A stretch of 64,000 bases of DNA from Prostheceraeus crozeri (lineage: Eukaryota > Platyhelminthes > Polycladida > Euryleptidae), in the NCBI GenBank assembly GCA_907163375.1, contig CAJQUW010007939.1, forward strand, positions 1-64,000, in the 5' to 3' direction. Shown here piece by piece: positions 43,701-54,504 of the stretch. The notes under the pieces were generated by a model. The model ran no database searches. It saw nothing but the letters and a program-made list of their open reading frames with translations, and was not told where the DNA came from. The first letter of the stretch is position 1; each line of letters opens with the position of its first letter. Made by a program: the position numbers and the translations under genes.

Positions 43701-46081
43701 CTTAACTTATAAACTTAAAGAGATAGAACTTTATTCGTAACTTGTAAACTGGTGAAACTTCATTCTATTTCTAACATACAAACAGATAAAACTTTATTCT
43801 TAACATACACACACTATTGAAACATTAGTTAAACTTGTAAACTCTTAAAACTTTATTTTTAACTTGTTAACGGTTGAAACTTTGTTTTATTTCTAACATA
43901 CAAACAGATAGAACTTTATTCTTAACTTGTAAACTGATGAAACTTCATTTTATTTCTAACATATAAACTGTTATAACTCTATTTTGAAGCACATAAACTA
44001 TTAAAACTTTATTTCCAACGTGTACACTATTAAAACTTTATTTCAGCTTGTAAACTGTTCTAACTTTATTCTTAACATACATACACTATTGAAACATTAG
44101 TTTTAACTTGTAAACTCTTGAAACTTTATTTTTAACTTGTTAACGGTTGAAACTTTGTTTTATTTCTATCATAGAAACAGATAGAACTTTATTTCTAACG
44201 TACACACAATTGAAACTTTATCTTATTTCTAACATACAAACAGCTGAAACGTTATTTCTAATGCACATACTATTGGAACTTTTCTTTTAACTTATAATCT
44301 GTTGAAACTTTATTTTGACTTGTAAACTGATGAAACTTTATTTCTAACTGGTAAACTTTTGAAACTTTATTTTTAACTTGTAATTGTTGAAGCTTTAATT
44401 TTAACTTGTAAACTGTTGAAACTTTATTTTTAACTTGTAAACGGTTGAAACTTTGTTTTATTTCTATCAGACAAACAGATAGAACTTTATTCTTAACTTG
44501 TAAACTGATGAAACTTCATTTTATTTCTAACATATAAACTGTTATAACTCTATTTTGAAGCACATAAACTATTAAAACTTTATTTCCAACGTGTACACTA
44601 TTAAAACTTTATTTCAGCTTGTAAACTGTTCAAACTTTATTTTTTATCTTGCACACTATTTAAACTTTATTTTAAAACTTGTAAACGGTTGAAACTTTAT
44701 TTTTAACTTGCAAACTATTGAAACTTTATTTTATTTCTAACATATAAACAGATAGAACTTTATTCTTAACTTGTAAACTGGTGAAACTTCATTCTATTTC
44801 TAACATACAAACAGATAAAACTTTATTCTTAACATACACACACTATTGAAACATTAGTTTTAACTTGTAACTCTTAAAACTTTATTTTTAACTTGTTAAC
44901 GGTTGAAACTTTGTTTTATTTCTAACATACAAACAGATAGAACTTCATTCTTAACTTGTAAACTGGTAAACCTTCATTTTATTTCTAACTTGTAAACTCT
45001 TGAAACTTTATTTTGATATACAAACAGCTAAAACTTTATTTCTAACGCATACACCATTGAAACTTAATTTCTAACTTGTAAACTCTTGAAACAGTTATAA
45101 TTTTATTTTTAACTTGTAGACTGTTGAAACTTTATTTCTAACATATAAACTGTTATAACTCTATTTTGAAGCACATAAACTATTAAAACTTTATTTCCAA
45201 CGTGTACACTATTAAAACTTTATTTCAGCTTGTAAACTGTTCTAACTTTATTCTTAACATACATACACTATTGAAACATTAGTTTTAACTTGTAAACTCT
45301 TGAAACTTTATTTTTAACTTGTTAACGGTTGAAACTTTGTTTTATTTCTATCATAGAAACAGATAGAACTTTATTTCTAACGTACACACAATTGAAACTT
45401 TATCTTATTTCTAACATACAAACAGCTGAAACGTTATTTCTAATGCACATACTATTGGAACTTTTCTTTTAACTTATAATCTGTTGAAACTTTATTTTGA
45501 CTTGTAAACTGATGAAACTTTATTTCTAACTGGTAAACTTTTGAAGTTTTATTTTTAACTTGTAATTGTTGAAGCTTTAATTTTAACTTGTAAACTGTTG
45601 AAACTTTATTTTTAACTTGTAAACGGTTGAAACTTTGTTTTATTTCTATCAGACAAACAGATAGAACTTTATTCTTAACTTGTAAACTGATGAAACTTCA
45701 TTTTATTTCTAACATATAAACTGTTATAACTCTATTTTGAAGCGCATAAACTATTAAAACTTTATTTCCAACGTGTACACTATTAAAACTTTATTTCAGC
45801 TTGTAAACTGTTCAAACTTTATTTTTTATCTTGCACACTATTTAAACTTTATTTTAAAACTTGTAAACGGTTGAAACTTTATTTTTAACTTGCAAACTAT
45901 TGAAACTTTATTTTATTTCTAACATATAAACAGATAGAACTTTATTCTTAACTTGTAAACTGGTGAAACTTCATTCTATTTCTAACATACAAACAGATAA
46001 AACTTTATTCTTAACATACACACACACACACACTATTGAAACTTTATTTTCAATCTGTAAACTGTTGAAACTATATCTTTC
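40740..46081 (-). repeat. AATAAA minisatellite, right array
   Basis: Inverted counterpart of the left array, 454 bp longer overall. It shows the same ordered variants near the centre and outer edge. Confidence 0.9.
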
Positions 46082-46692
46082 ATTTACAAATAGTAGAACG
46101 CTTAGTCTAACTTGTAAATCTTAAAACATTTCATATGGACGATGATGATAATAGATCAAATAGTGTCAAATAAATTAAGATAGCTTACACTTCTGATACA
46201 GGGATAGCAATCGACTGCGATCCATGTGTAAAGAGCTTGTTAGACTACGGAAGAGAGAAGTGTGTTATATTGCGTGTGGCGCGTGAGTGTCCTCCCTTTC
46301 ATTCCATTCATCAATTCGTCTCATTGATAGAGACAGGTAGAACTCATGGCTCTCATAACGTATGCAATGGAAAGTTTTAGGCAACCTTCGACAGTTGGCT
46401 AAATGTCGCCCTGGCGCGAATGCATACTACGTTGAGACAGAGGCAATCACTTGCAAACATGACGCAGAGAGGTTTAACAAGATTGACCATTGCCGAATGT
46501 CCCTTGCGGTATACATAGCTACGGGTTTCACCGCCGCCCTTTACAGGAACGCCCGTCGAAAGGAAGTATTACACCGAACTTCATTTGCAACGTTCAAGTT
46601 GACTGATAGCAGATTCAACTTAATGATAGTATTCGCCAGTCCGAAGACTGCCCAGGACAAACCGCGTGGAGGTTCTATCATGTCTTGCCCCA

Positions 46693-46712
46693 TGGTGGCC
46701 CTTAAGAGAGCC
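46693..46712 (-). terminator. Histone-type 3' stem-loop after ORF2 (right)
   Basis: Inverted identical copy. Confidence 0.65.
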
Positions 46713-46739
46713 GATGGTTCATTCTCGGGATTAGGTTGA

Positions 46740-46991
46740 CTATTGGCTTGAATAGTCAAGGGGTATGACGGTTAGGTTGTCATAAACCCTATACCGCCTA
46801 AGCCGTGCTGGTGCATCTGGCACCTTTCGGATGCGAGTGGTATTCGGAGTCCACACCTCATCCGTCCAAATGATCCTCTTGATCTTCCCCTTCTTCTCAT
46901 CCTCATCCCACTCGTCGAGGATGACGAACTCGGGAATGGCGTTGTCTTCATCGATGAAGACGGGAATGTTGTCGGCAGATGTGGCTTCCAT
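46740..46991 (-). CDS. ORF2 (right arm copy)
   Basis: Inverted identical copy of the 83-codon ORF with identical promoter and 3' stem-loop. Confidence 0.65.
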   Translation of the reverse strand: MEATSADNIPVFIDEDNAIPEFVILDEWDEDEKKGKIKRIIWTDEVWTPNTTRIRKVPDAPARLRRYRVYDNLTVIPLDYSSQ

Positions 46992-47039
46992 CGTGACTTC
47001 AGATTGAATGAGAAGCGCTACAATCTTCTGGCTTATATA
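46992..47039 (-). promoter_or_regulatory. Core promoter P3 (right arm copy)
   Basis: Inverted identical copy of the ORF2 promoter. Confidence 0.65.
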
Positions 47040-47576
47040 GGGTTTTCAACAATGAATTGCTCAACAGCGAATCAGAATGCTTCAGGGATAGCAATCGACT
47101 GCGATCCATGTGTAAAGAGCTTGTTAGACTACGGAAGAGAGAAGTGTGTTATGTTGCATGTGGCGCGTGAGTATCCTCCCTTTCATTCCATTCATCAATT
47201 CGTCTCATTGATAGAGACAGGTAGAACTCATGGCTCTCATAACGTATGCAATGGAAAGTTTTAGGCAACCTTCGACAGTTGGCTAAATGTCGCCCTGGCG
47301 CGAATGCATACTACGTTGAGACAGAGGCAATCACTTGCAAACATGACGCAGAGAGGTTTAACAAGATTGACCATTGCCGAATGTCCCTTGCGGTATACAT
47401 AGCTACGGGTTTCACCGCCGCCCTTTACAGGAACGCCCGTCGAAAGGAAGTATTACACCGAACTTCATTTGCAACGCTCAAGTTGACTGATAGCAGATTC
47501 AACTTAATGATAGTATTCGCCAGTCCGAAGACTGCCCAGGGCAAACCGCGAGGAGGTTCTATCATGTCTTGCCCCA

Positions 47577-47596
47577 TGGTGGCCCTTAAGAGAGCC
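47577..47596 (-). terminator. Histone-type 3' stem-loop after ORF1 (right)
   Basis: Inverted identical copy. Confidence 0.65.
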
Positions 47597-47625
47597 GATG
47601 GTTCATTCTCGGGAGTAACGTCACC

Positions 47626-47892
47626 TTACAGCCTACCGATTCTGCTGAGAGAGTCTTTGACTCTCTCCTTGGTAGCAGTGTCGACTTCCACACTAACTGG
47701 TACATGGCTAAAAAGTGGAATGTAGCGCCATTCCGTTGGATTGACAGCAGTTGCTGTCATCGGATTGCCAATCCGAGCAAGATTATTAAAAACTCTGTCT
47801 TGCCCCTCTAGCCTGACAAACTCCTCAAATAAATTTCGCGGCCTTAACTGCGGTCCGCGAGGAGAGCTGACTTGACTGTTCGGCGTCTGCAT
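47626..47892 (-). CDS. ORF1 (right arm copy)
   Basis: Inverted identical copy of the 88-codon ORF with the same promoter and 3' stem-loop. Two identical copies double the dose per element. Confidence 0.6.
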   Translation of the reverse strand: MQTPNSQVSSPRGPQLRPRNLFEEFVRLEGQDRVFNNLARIGNPMTATAVNPTEWRYIPLFSHVPVSVEVDTATKERVKDSLSRIGRL

Positions 47893-47931
47893 GATTGAAA
47901 TGAAATGAAATGAGAAGCAGTGGTTTATATA
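47893..47931 (-). promoter_or_regulatory. Core promoter P2 (right arm copy)
   Basis: Inverted identical copy of the ORF1 promoter. Confidence 0.65.
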
Positions 47932-49540
47932 CCCCTCTAACGCGATGCAACGTTCAAGTTGACTGATAGCAGATTCAACTTAATGATAGTATTCGCCAGT
48001 CTAAAGACTGCCCAGGGTAAACCGCGTGGAGGCTCTATCATGTCTTGTCCCATAGTGGACGATTATACGGTAGTGTGTTAGTAGATTTCAATCATTGAAA
48101 AGGGAAGATGAGAATCATTTCATTTGTCTCATCAACGTTTATCATGGGAGCAATCATTGAAGGGGCATCTAATGAATTACATTTCACTCTACTCCATATC
48201 ATAAAGACTAACCTTTGTCGAATGGCTGAAGTACTCTGACCTGGCGAGAGAAAGCGTCACGTTGAATATGAAGTCGAATGCCCAACATGAGCAACGGCTC
48301 AGAGGTTTCAGTCTAACAAACGACGAACAACCCGTGCAACACAATCCCTCTACGGCAGTACCCGCCGTCCCGAAGGAACGCTCGAGCAAAGGAGGTATTA
48401 CAGCGATGATGTGCTTTATGAGCAGAAGTGAATCTCTTGATAGCAAGAGACTATTCAACTAGATAGCAAGTCAAAACAACCTGATAGCAGGACAAATGTA
48501 TAGTCAGTAATTTACACTTAGTGAGGAATGATAGATTTGAGTGTAGTGAGTGGCACTCGATCCCGTCGACAGCCCGAAGGCCTTGTACTGATCACTAGGG
48601 AAGTGAGAGATCTTCCCCGATACCCGCTATTTACAGCTTAAGACATCATTGTCACTGCCCCGAAGTGGTAACAGCAACGCCGAGTCAAAGGTAGTGAACA
48701 GTAGCTGAGATCTAACCCCTCAAAGCTGCCTTAGTCTTAGTTAAATTTGAAATCTGATAGCAGATTTGAACTCAACATACTTGAAAACCTCGAGGAAACA
48801 TCCCAAGTTATTGCTTTGATCAGCTTGATAGCAAGCCGTAGAGAGCTTGATTCACCAGCGTTTTGCAATGGAGATGTTTAGAGGCCACCCATGACAAGAT
48901 AGCTAAGACTCAACCGATTGGCGTTCAAAGTGCTACGTTGAGAGCTGTGTCAAATGCCCAACATGAGACATGAGTTGTCCCAGCGGTTACGGTCTTAAAT
49001 ATGACACATTCCCTTGCCACACTTATCACTACGGCATCGTCCGCCGTCCCGAAGGAACACCCTGTCAGTGGAATATTACAGCAAAACTCTCCGTGTCTTG
49101 CTCGCTTTCAGTGAAAAGCCGCTTATACCATGAGAAGACTGGCTCAGACATCATTAAAAATGCTTTCATTGACTTCAGCAGGGTCGAAAACCCCAGAAAA
49201 CCTCCAAAACTAGTGAATTTAAATTTTTCAACTTTTTAGCACTACTTATGAAATTTTATAAGTAGTCCATCACTTAGGGCAGGTCAATAGCGACCGAACC
49301 TTTTTTGAATCAAGTCAAACGGACTTGTAGAAGCAAAGTTACGAGCCTTTAAAGTTTTGGAGTCTTTTATGGCCTGGAGACGAAGGCCATCTCCTGGCGA
49401 ACCTCTAAGTCTGACGCCTTAGCTGATATCAGCAATGAAATTTTCTAAGTCGGTTTCTTACAGAAACTTGGAATTTGGAATGTCCGAAGCTATCATCGGA
49501 GCTCAGAGAGACGACCTACTGACAATCGTTCTCCTCTAAA

Positions 49541-49572
49541 TGACAAGTCTCCGTCGGTTCCCAGCTTATATA
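49541..49572 (-). promoter_or_regulatory. Core promoter P1 (right arm copy)
   Basis: Inverted identical copy (CTTATATA at 49565-49572). It directs transcription toward the palindrome centre. Confidence 0.6.
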
Positions 49573-49761
49573 GTGTGTGGCGATCAGCTGATGACGTAAT
49601 ACCCATCATCCAAACACTAAAAATCCCGTCTATCTCCGGTTCTAGTGCTCCGATTGAGCTGGAAATACACCATTTCCATGTAGAATTTGACGCTGAATCC
49701 GAATCTGACCTCCGTTTTCCCATCCGATGCTTCGTTTTGGCTCTACAGTAGGCAGCCATCG

Positions 49762-52700
49762 CAAAAATTCTAACTCTGTCGTTTTTCCGAAAAATGTTGA
49801 AAATTTTTCTCGCCGATGACTTGAAACTCTCCGATTGACATGAAACTCACCATACAGATAAAGAATCTGACGCTGATTCCAAATCTGAAATCCGTTTTCC
49901 AATCCGATGCTTCGTTTTGAAGCTAGAGCCCAAAACGTCCCAAATTCTAACTCTGTCGTTTTTCGCCAATGTCACAAAATCTTAAATGGCGTCTCACACC
50001 TAAACGAAGACAGATAGGAACAAGCCGATTCTTTCACTGAACTTGTCTTACTCTTAGCTTTCAAACGAGCTATCGCACGACAAAATCCGTCCACTGGAAG
50101 CCAAAATCGAAGCAAGCTGTCCAGAGGGGGGGGGACGTCAGCCGAAAATTTTTTCTCTCCGATTTCGCTGGAAACATCCTTCCTAACCCAAAATTTCACG
50201 TAGATTCCGAATCTGGCCTCCGTTTTCTCATCCGATGCTTCGTTTGGGCGCTACACACCAAAACGTCCCAAATTCTAACTCTGTCGTTTTTTCGAAAAAT
50301 GTTGAAAATTTTTTCTCTCCGATTGACTTGAAACTCACCATACAGATAAAGAATTTCACGCTGATTCCAAATCTGGTCTCTGTTTTCCAATCCGATGCTT
50401 CGTTTTGAAGCTAGAGTCCAAAACGTCCCAAATTCTAACTCTGTCGTTTTTCGCCAATGTCCCAAAATCTTAAATGGCGTCTCACATCTAAACGAAGACA
50501 GATAGGAACAAGCCGATTCTTTCACTGAATTTGTCTCACTCTTAGCTTTCAAACGAGCTATCGCACGACAAAATCCGTCCACTGGAAGCCAAAATCGAAG
50601 CAAGCTGTCCAGAGGGGGGGGGGGACGTCAGTGAAATTTCAAAATTTGATGAAAAATGTTTTGGTGACGGTCCCAGGTCGAAATTCCACACTTTGGAAAA
50701 TTTTCAAAATTTTACCCATACAAAGTCACTCTGACACTTAGGATTTTTCAGGTAAGCGAGCTCCGACCTAAAATCTTGTAACCGCTCTAACTTTTGAACG
50801 AAGACAGATAGGAACAAGCCGATTCTTTCACTGAATTTGTCTCACTCTTAGCTTTCAAACGAGCTATCGCACGACAAAATCCGTCCACTGGAAGCTAAAA
50901 TCGAAGCAAGCTGTCCAGAGGGGGGGGGACGTCAGTGAAATTTCAAAATTTGATGAAAAATGTTTTGGTGACGGTCCCAGGTCGAAATTCCACACTTTGG
51001 AAAATTTTCAAATTTTTACCCATACAAAGTCACTCTGACACTTAGGATTTTTTCAGGTAAGCGAGCTCCGACCTAAAATCTTGTAACCGCTCTAACTTTT
51101 GAACGAAGACAGATAGGAACAAGCCGATTCTTTCACTGAACTTGTCTCACTCTTAGCTTTCAAACGAGCTATCGCACGACAAAATCCGTCCACTGGAAGC
51201 CAAAATCGAAGCAAGCTGTCCAGAGGGGGGGGGACGTCAGCCGAAAAATTTTTTCTCTCCGATTTCGCTGGAAACATCCTTCCTAACCCAAAATTTCACG
51301 TAGATTCCGAATCTGGCCTCCGTTTTCTCATCCGATGCTTCGTTTGGGCGCTACACACCAAAACGTCCCAAATTCTAACTCTGTCGTTTTTTCGAAAAAT
51401 GTTGAAAATTTTTTCTCTCCGATTGACTTGAAACTCACCATACAGATAAAGAATTTCACGCTGATTCCAAATCTGGTCTCTGTTTTCCAATCCGATGCTT
51501 CGTTTTGAAGCTAGAGTCCAAAACGTCCCAAATTCTAACTCTGTCGTTTTTCGCCAATGTCCCAAAATCTTAAATGGCGTCTCACATCTAAACGAAGACA
51601 GATAGGAACAAGCCGATTCTTTCACTGAATTTGTCTCACTCTTAGCTTTCAAACGAGCTATCGCACGACAAAATCCGTCCACTGGAAGCCAAAATCGAAG
51701 CAAGCTGTCCAGAGGGGGGGGGGACGTCAGTGAAATTTCAAAATTTGATGAAAAATGTTTTGGTGACGGTCCCAGGTCGAAATTCCACACTTTGGAAAAT
51801 TTTCAAAATTTTACCCATACAAAGTCACTCTGACACTTAGGATTTTTCAGGTAAGCGAGCTCCGACCTAAAATCTTGTAACCGCTCTAACTTTTGAACGA
51901 AGACAGATAGGAACAAGCCGATTCTTTCACTGAATTTGTCTCACTCTTAGCTTTCAAACGAGCTATCGCACGACAAAATCCGTCCACTGGAAGCTAAAAT
52001 CGAAGCAAGCTGTCCAGAGGGGGGGGGGACGTCAGTGAAATTTCAAAATTTGATGAAAAATGTTTTGGTGACGGTCCCAGGTCGAAATTCCACACTTTGG
52101 AAAATTTTCAAAATTTTACCCATACAAAGTCACTCTGACACTTAGGATTTTTTCAGGTAAGCGAGCTCCGACCTAAAATCTTGTAACCGCTCTAACTTTT
52201 GAACGAAGACAGATAGGAACAAGCCGATTCTTTCACTAAATTTGTCTCACTCTTAGCTTTCAAACGAGCTATCGCACGACAAAATCCGTCCACTGGAAGC
52301 CAAAATCGAAGCAAGCTGTCCAGAGGGGGGGGGGACGTCAGCCGAAAATTTTTTCTCTCCGATTTCGCTGGAAACATCCTTCCTAACCCAAAATTTCACG
52401 TAGATTCCGAATCTGGCCTCCGTTTTCTCATCCGATGCTTCGTTTGGGCGCTACACACCAAAACGTCCCAAATTCTAACTCTGTCGTTTTTTCGAAAAAT
52501 GTTGAAAATTTTTTCTCTCCGATTGACTTGAAACTCACCATACAGATAAAGAATTTCACGCTGATTCCAAATCTGGTCTCTGTTTTCCAATCCGATGCTT
52601 CGTTTTGAAGCTAGAGTCCAAAACGTCCCAAATTCTAACTCTGTCGTTTTTCGCCAATGTCCCAAAATCTTAAATGGCGTCTCACATCTAAACGAAGACA

Positions 52701-54460
52701 GATAGGAACAAGCCGATTCTTTCACTGAATTTGTCTCACTCTTAGCTTTCAAACGAGCTATCGCACGACAAAATCCGTCCACTGGAAGCCAAAATCGAAG
52801 CAAGCTGTCCAGAGGGGGGGGGGGACGTCAGTGAAATTTCAAAATTTGATGAAAAATGTTTTGGTGACGGTCCCAGGTCGAAATTCCACACTTTGGAAAA
52901 TTTTCAAAATTTTACCCATACAAAGTCACTCTGACACTTAGGATTTTTTCAGGTAAGCGAGCTCCGACCTAAAATCTTGTAACCGCTCTAACTTTTGAAC
53001 GAAGACAGATAGGAACAAGCCGATTCTTTCACTGAATTTGTCTCACTCTTAGCTTTCAAACGAGCTATCGCACGACAAAATCCGTCCACTGGAAGCTAAA
53101 ATCGAAGCAAGCTGTCCAGAGGGGGGGGGGACGTCAGTGAAATTTCAAAATTTGATGAAAAATGTTTTGGTGACGGTCCCAGGTCGAAATTCCACACTTT
53201 GGAAAATTTTCAAAATTTTACCCATACAAAGTCACTCTGACACTTAGGATTTTTTCAGGTAAGCGAGCTCCGACCTAAAATCTTGTAACCGCTCTAACTT
53301 TTGAACGAAGACAGATAGGAACAAGCCGATTCTTTCACTAAATTTGTCTCACTCTTAGCTTTCAAACGAGCTATCGCACGACAAAATCCGTCCACTGGAA
53401 GCCAAAATCGAAGCAAGCTGTCCAGAGGGGGGGGGGACGTCAGCGAAAAATTTTTTATCTCCGATTTCGCTGGAAACATCCTTCCTAACCCAAAATTTCA
53501 CGTAGATTCCGAATCTGGCCTCCGTTTTCTCATCCGATGCTTCGTTTGGGCGCTACACACCAAAACGTCCCAAATTCTAACTCTGTCGTTTTTTCGAAAA
53601 ATGTTGAAAATTTTTTCTCTCCGATTGACTTGAAACTCACCATACAGATAGAGAATTTGACACTGATTCCAAATCTGAAATCCGTTTTCCAATCCGATGC
53701 TTCGTTTTGAAGCTACAGCCCAAAACGTCCCAAATTCTAACTCTGTCGTTTTTCGCCAATGTCCCAAAATCTTAAATGGCGTCTCACACCTAAACGAAGA
53801 CAGATAGGAACAAGCCGATTCTTTCAATGAATTTGTCTTACTCTTAGCTTTCAAACGAGCTATCGCACGACAAAATCCGTCCACTGGAAGCCAAAATCGA
53901 AGCAAGCTGTCCAGAGGGGGGGGGACGTCAGCGAAAAATTTTTTATCTCCGATTTCGCTGGAAACGTCCTTCCTAACCCAAAATTTCACGTAGATTCCGA
54001 ATCTGGCCTCCCTTTTCTCATCCGATGCTTCGTTTGGGCGCTACACACCAAAACGTCCCAAATTTTAACTCTGTTAAAATTTGAAGAAACAGTTTTTCTC
54101 GCCGATTGAGCTGGAAATCACACCACAGATGCAGAATTTGACGCTGAATCCGAATCTGGTAGCCATTTCACCATCCACGACAACCTAGACGGTCGCCCAC
54201 GTCAACCTAGACGGTCGCCCACGTCAACCTAGACGGTCGCCCACGTCAACCTAGACGGTCGCCCACGTCAACCAGGCGGTCGGACCAACTCACTCGAGTC
54301 TCACACTCTGTCGTTGCAGAGGGGGGGGGGAGTCAGCGAACATGTTGTGAACCCACCTGGCCGGCACACCACGACAGACTCTGTCGTTCCAGAGGGGGGG
54401 GGACTCAGACCCGAAGCACCACGGCGGCCGACCACGACACTCTGCCGTTCCAGAGGGGGG
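49762..54460 (-). repeat. Subterminal G-run repeat domain, right
   Basis: Inverted counterpart of the left domain, expanded to 14 runs by extra ~300-bp and ~1.1-kb units (about 50.6-53.5 kb). The units are nearly identical to one another, so the expansion is recent. Confidence 0.85.
54177..54272 (-). repeat. 22-bp VNTR, right copy (4 units)
   Basis: Inverted counterpart of the left VNTR with one extra unit, which accounts for exactly 22 bp of the arm-length difference. Confidence 0.85.
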
Positions 54461-54498
54461 GGGGGCGCCGGTCGAGTGTTTGTCACTTGCTTACTACT

Positions 54499-54504
54499 AC
54501 TCCC
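54499..54504 (+). repeat. Target-site duplication ACTCCC (right)
   Basis: Follows ...TTGCTTACTACT, the inverted complement of the left terminus. Perfect match to 29470-29475. Confidence 0.85.

Larger units (their letters stand above)
29476..54498. mobile_element. 25.0-kb palindromic element with 6-bp target duplication
   Basis: The left end reads AGTAGTAAGCAAGTGACAAA and the right end is its inverted complement. ACTCCC lies immediately outside both (29470-29475 and 54499-54504). Everything between is one inverted repeat meeting at 40,728/40,729 without spacer. A 6-bp duplication and 5'-AG are the hallmarks of Polinton-type integration, and a Polinton remnant with integrase lies 15 kb away. 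Yet this element has no capsid, ATPase, integrase or polymerase gene. Left arm 11,253 bp, right arm 13,770 bp; the 2,517-bp excess is all repeat copy number (454 in the minisatellite, 2,041 in subterminal repeats, 22 in a VNTR). It may be a non-autonomous Polinton relative or an integrated head-to-head replication product of an unknown DNA virus. Confidence 0.85.
40729..54498 (-). repeat. Right arm of the palindrome (13,770 bp)
   Basis: Inverted copy of the left arm. Core proteins and RNA motifs are unchanged where compared; only occasional substitutions appear in the subterminal repeats (for example Gln versus Arg in one repeat frame). It carries more repeat copies: 14 G-runs against 8 C-runs on the left, and four against three copies of a 22-bp VNTR. 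Confidence 0.95.

Noticed and set aside
35830-46081. CRISPR-like or telomeric array
   Set aside because: Monomers are directly adjacent with graded variants and no unique spacers, and the unit is not a telomere motif; it is a minisatellite.
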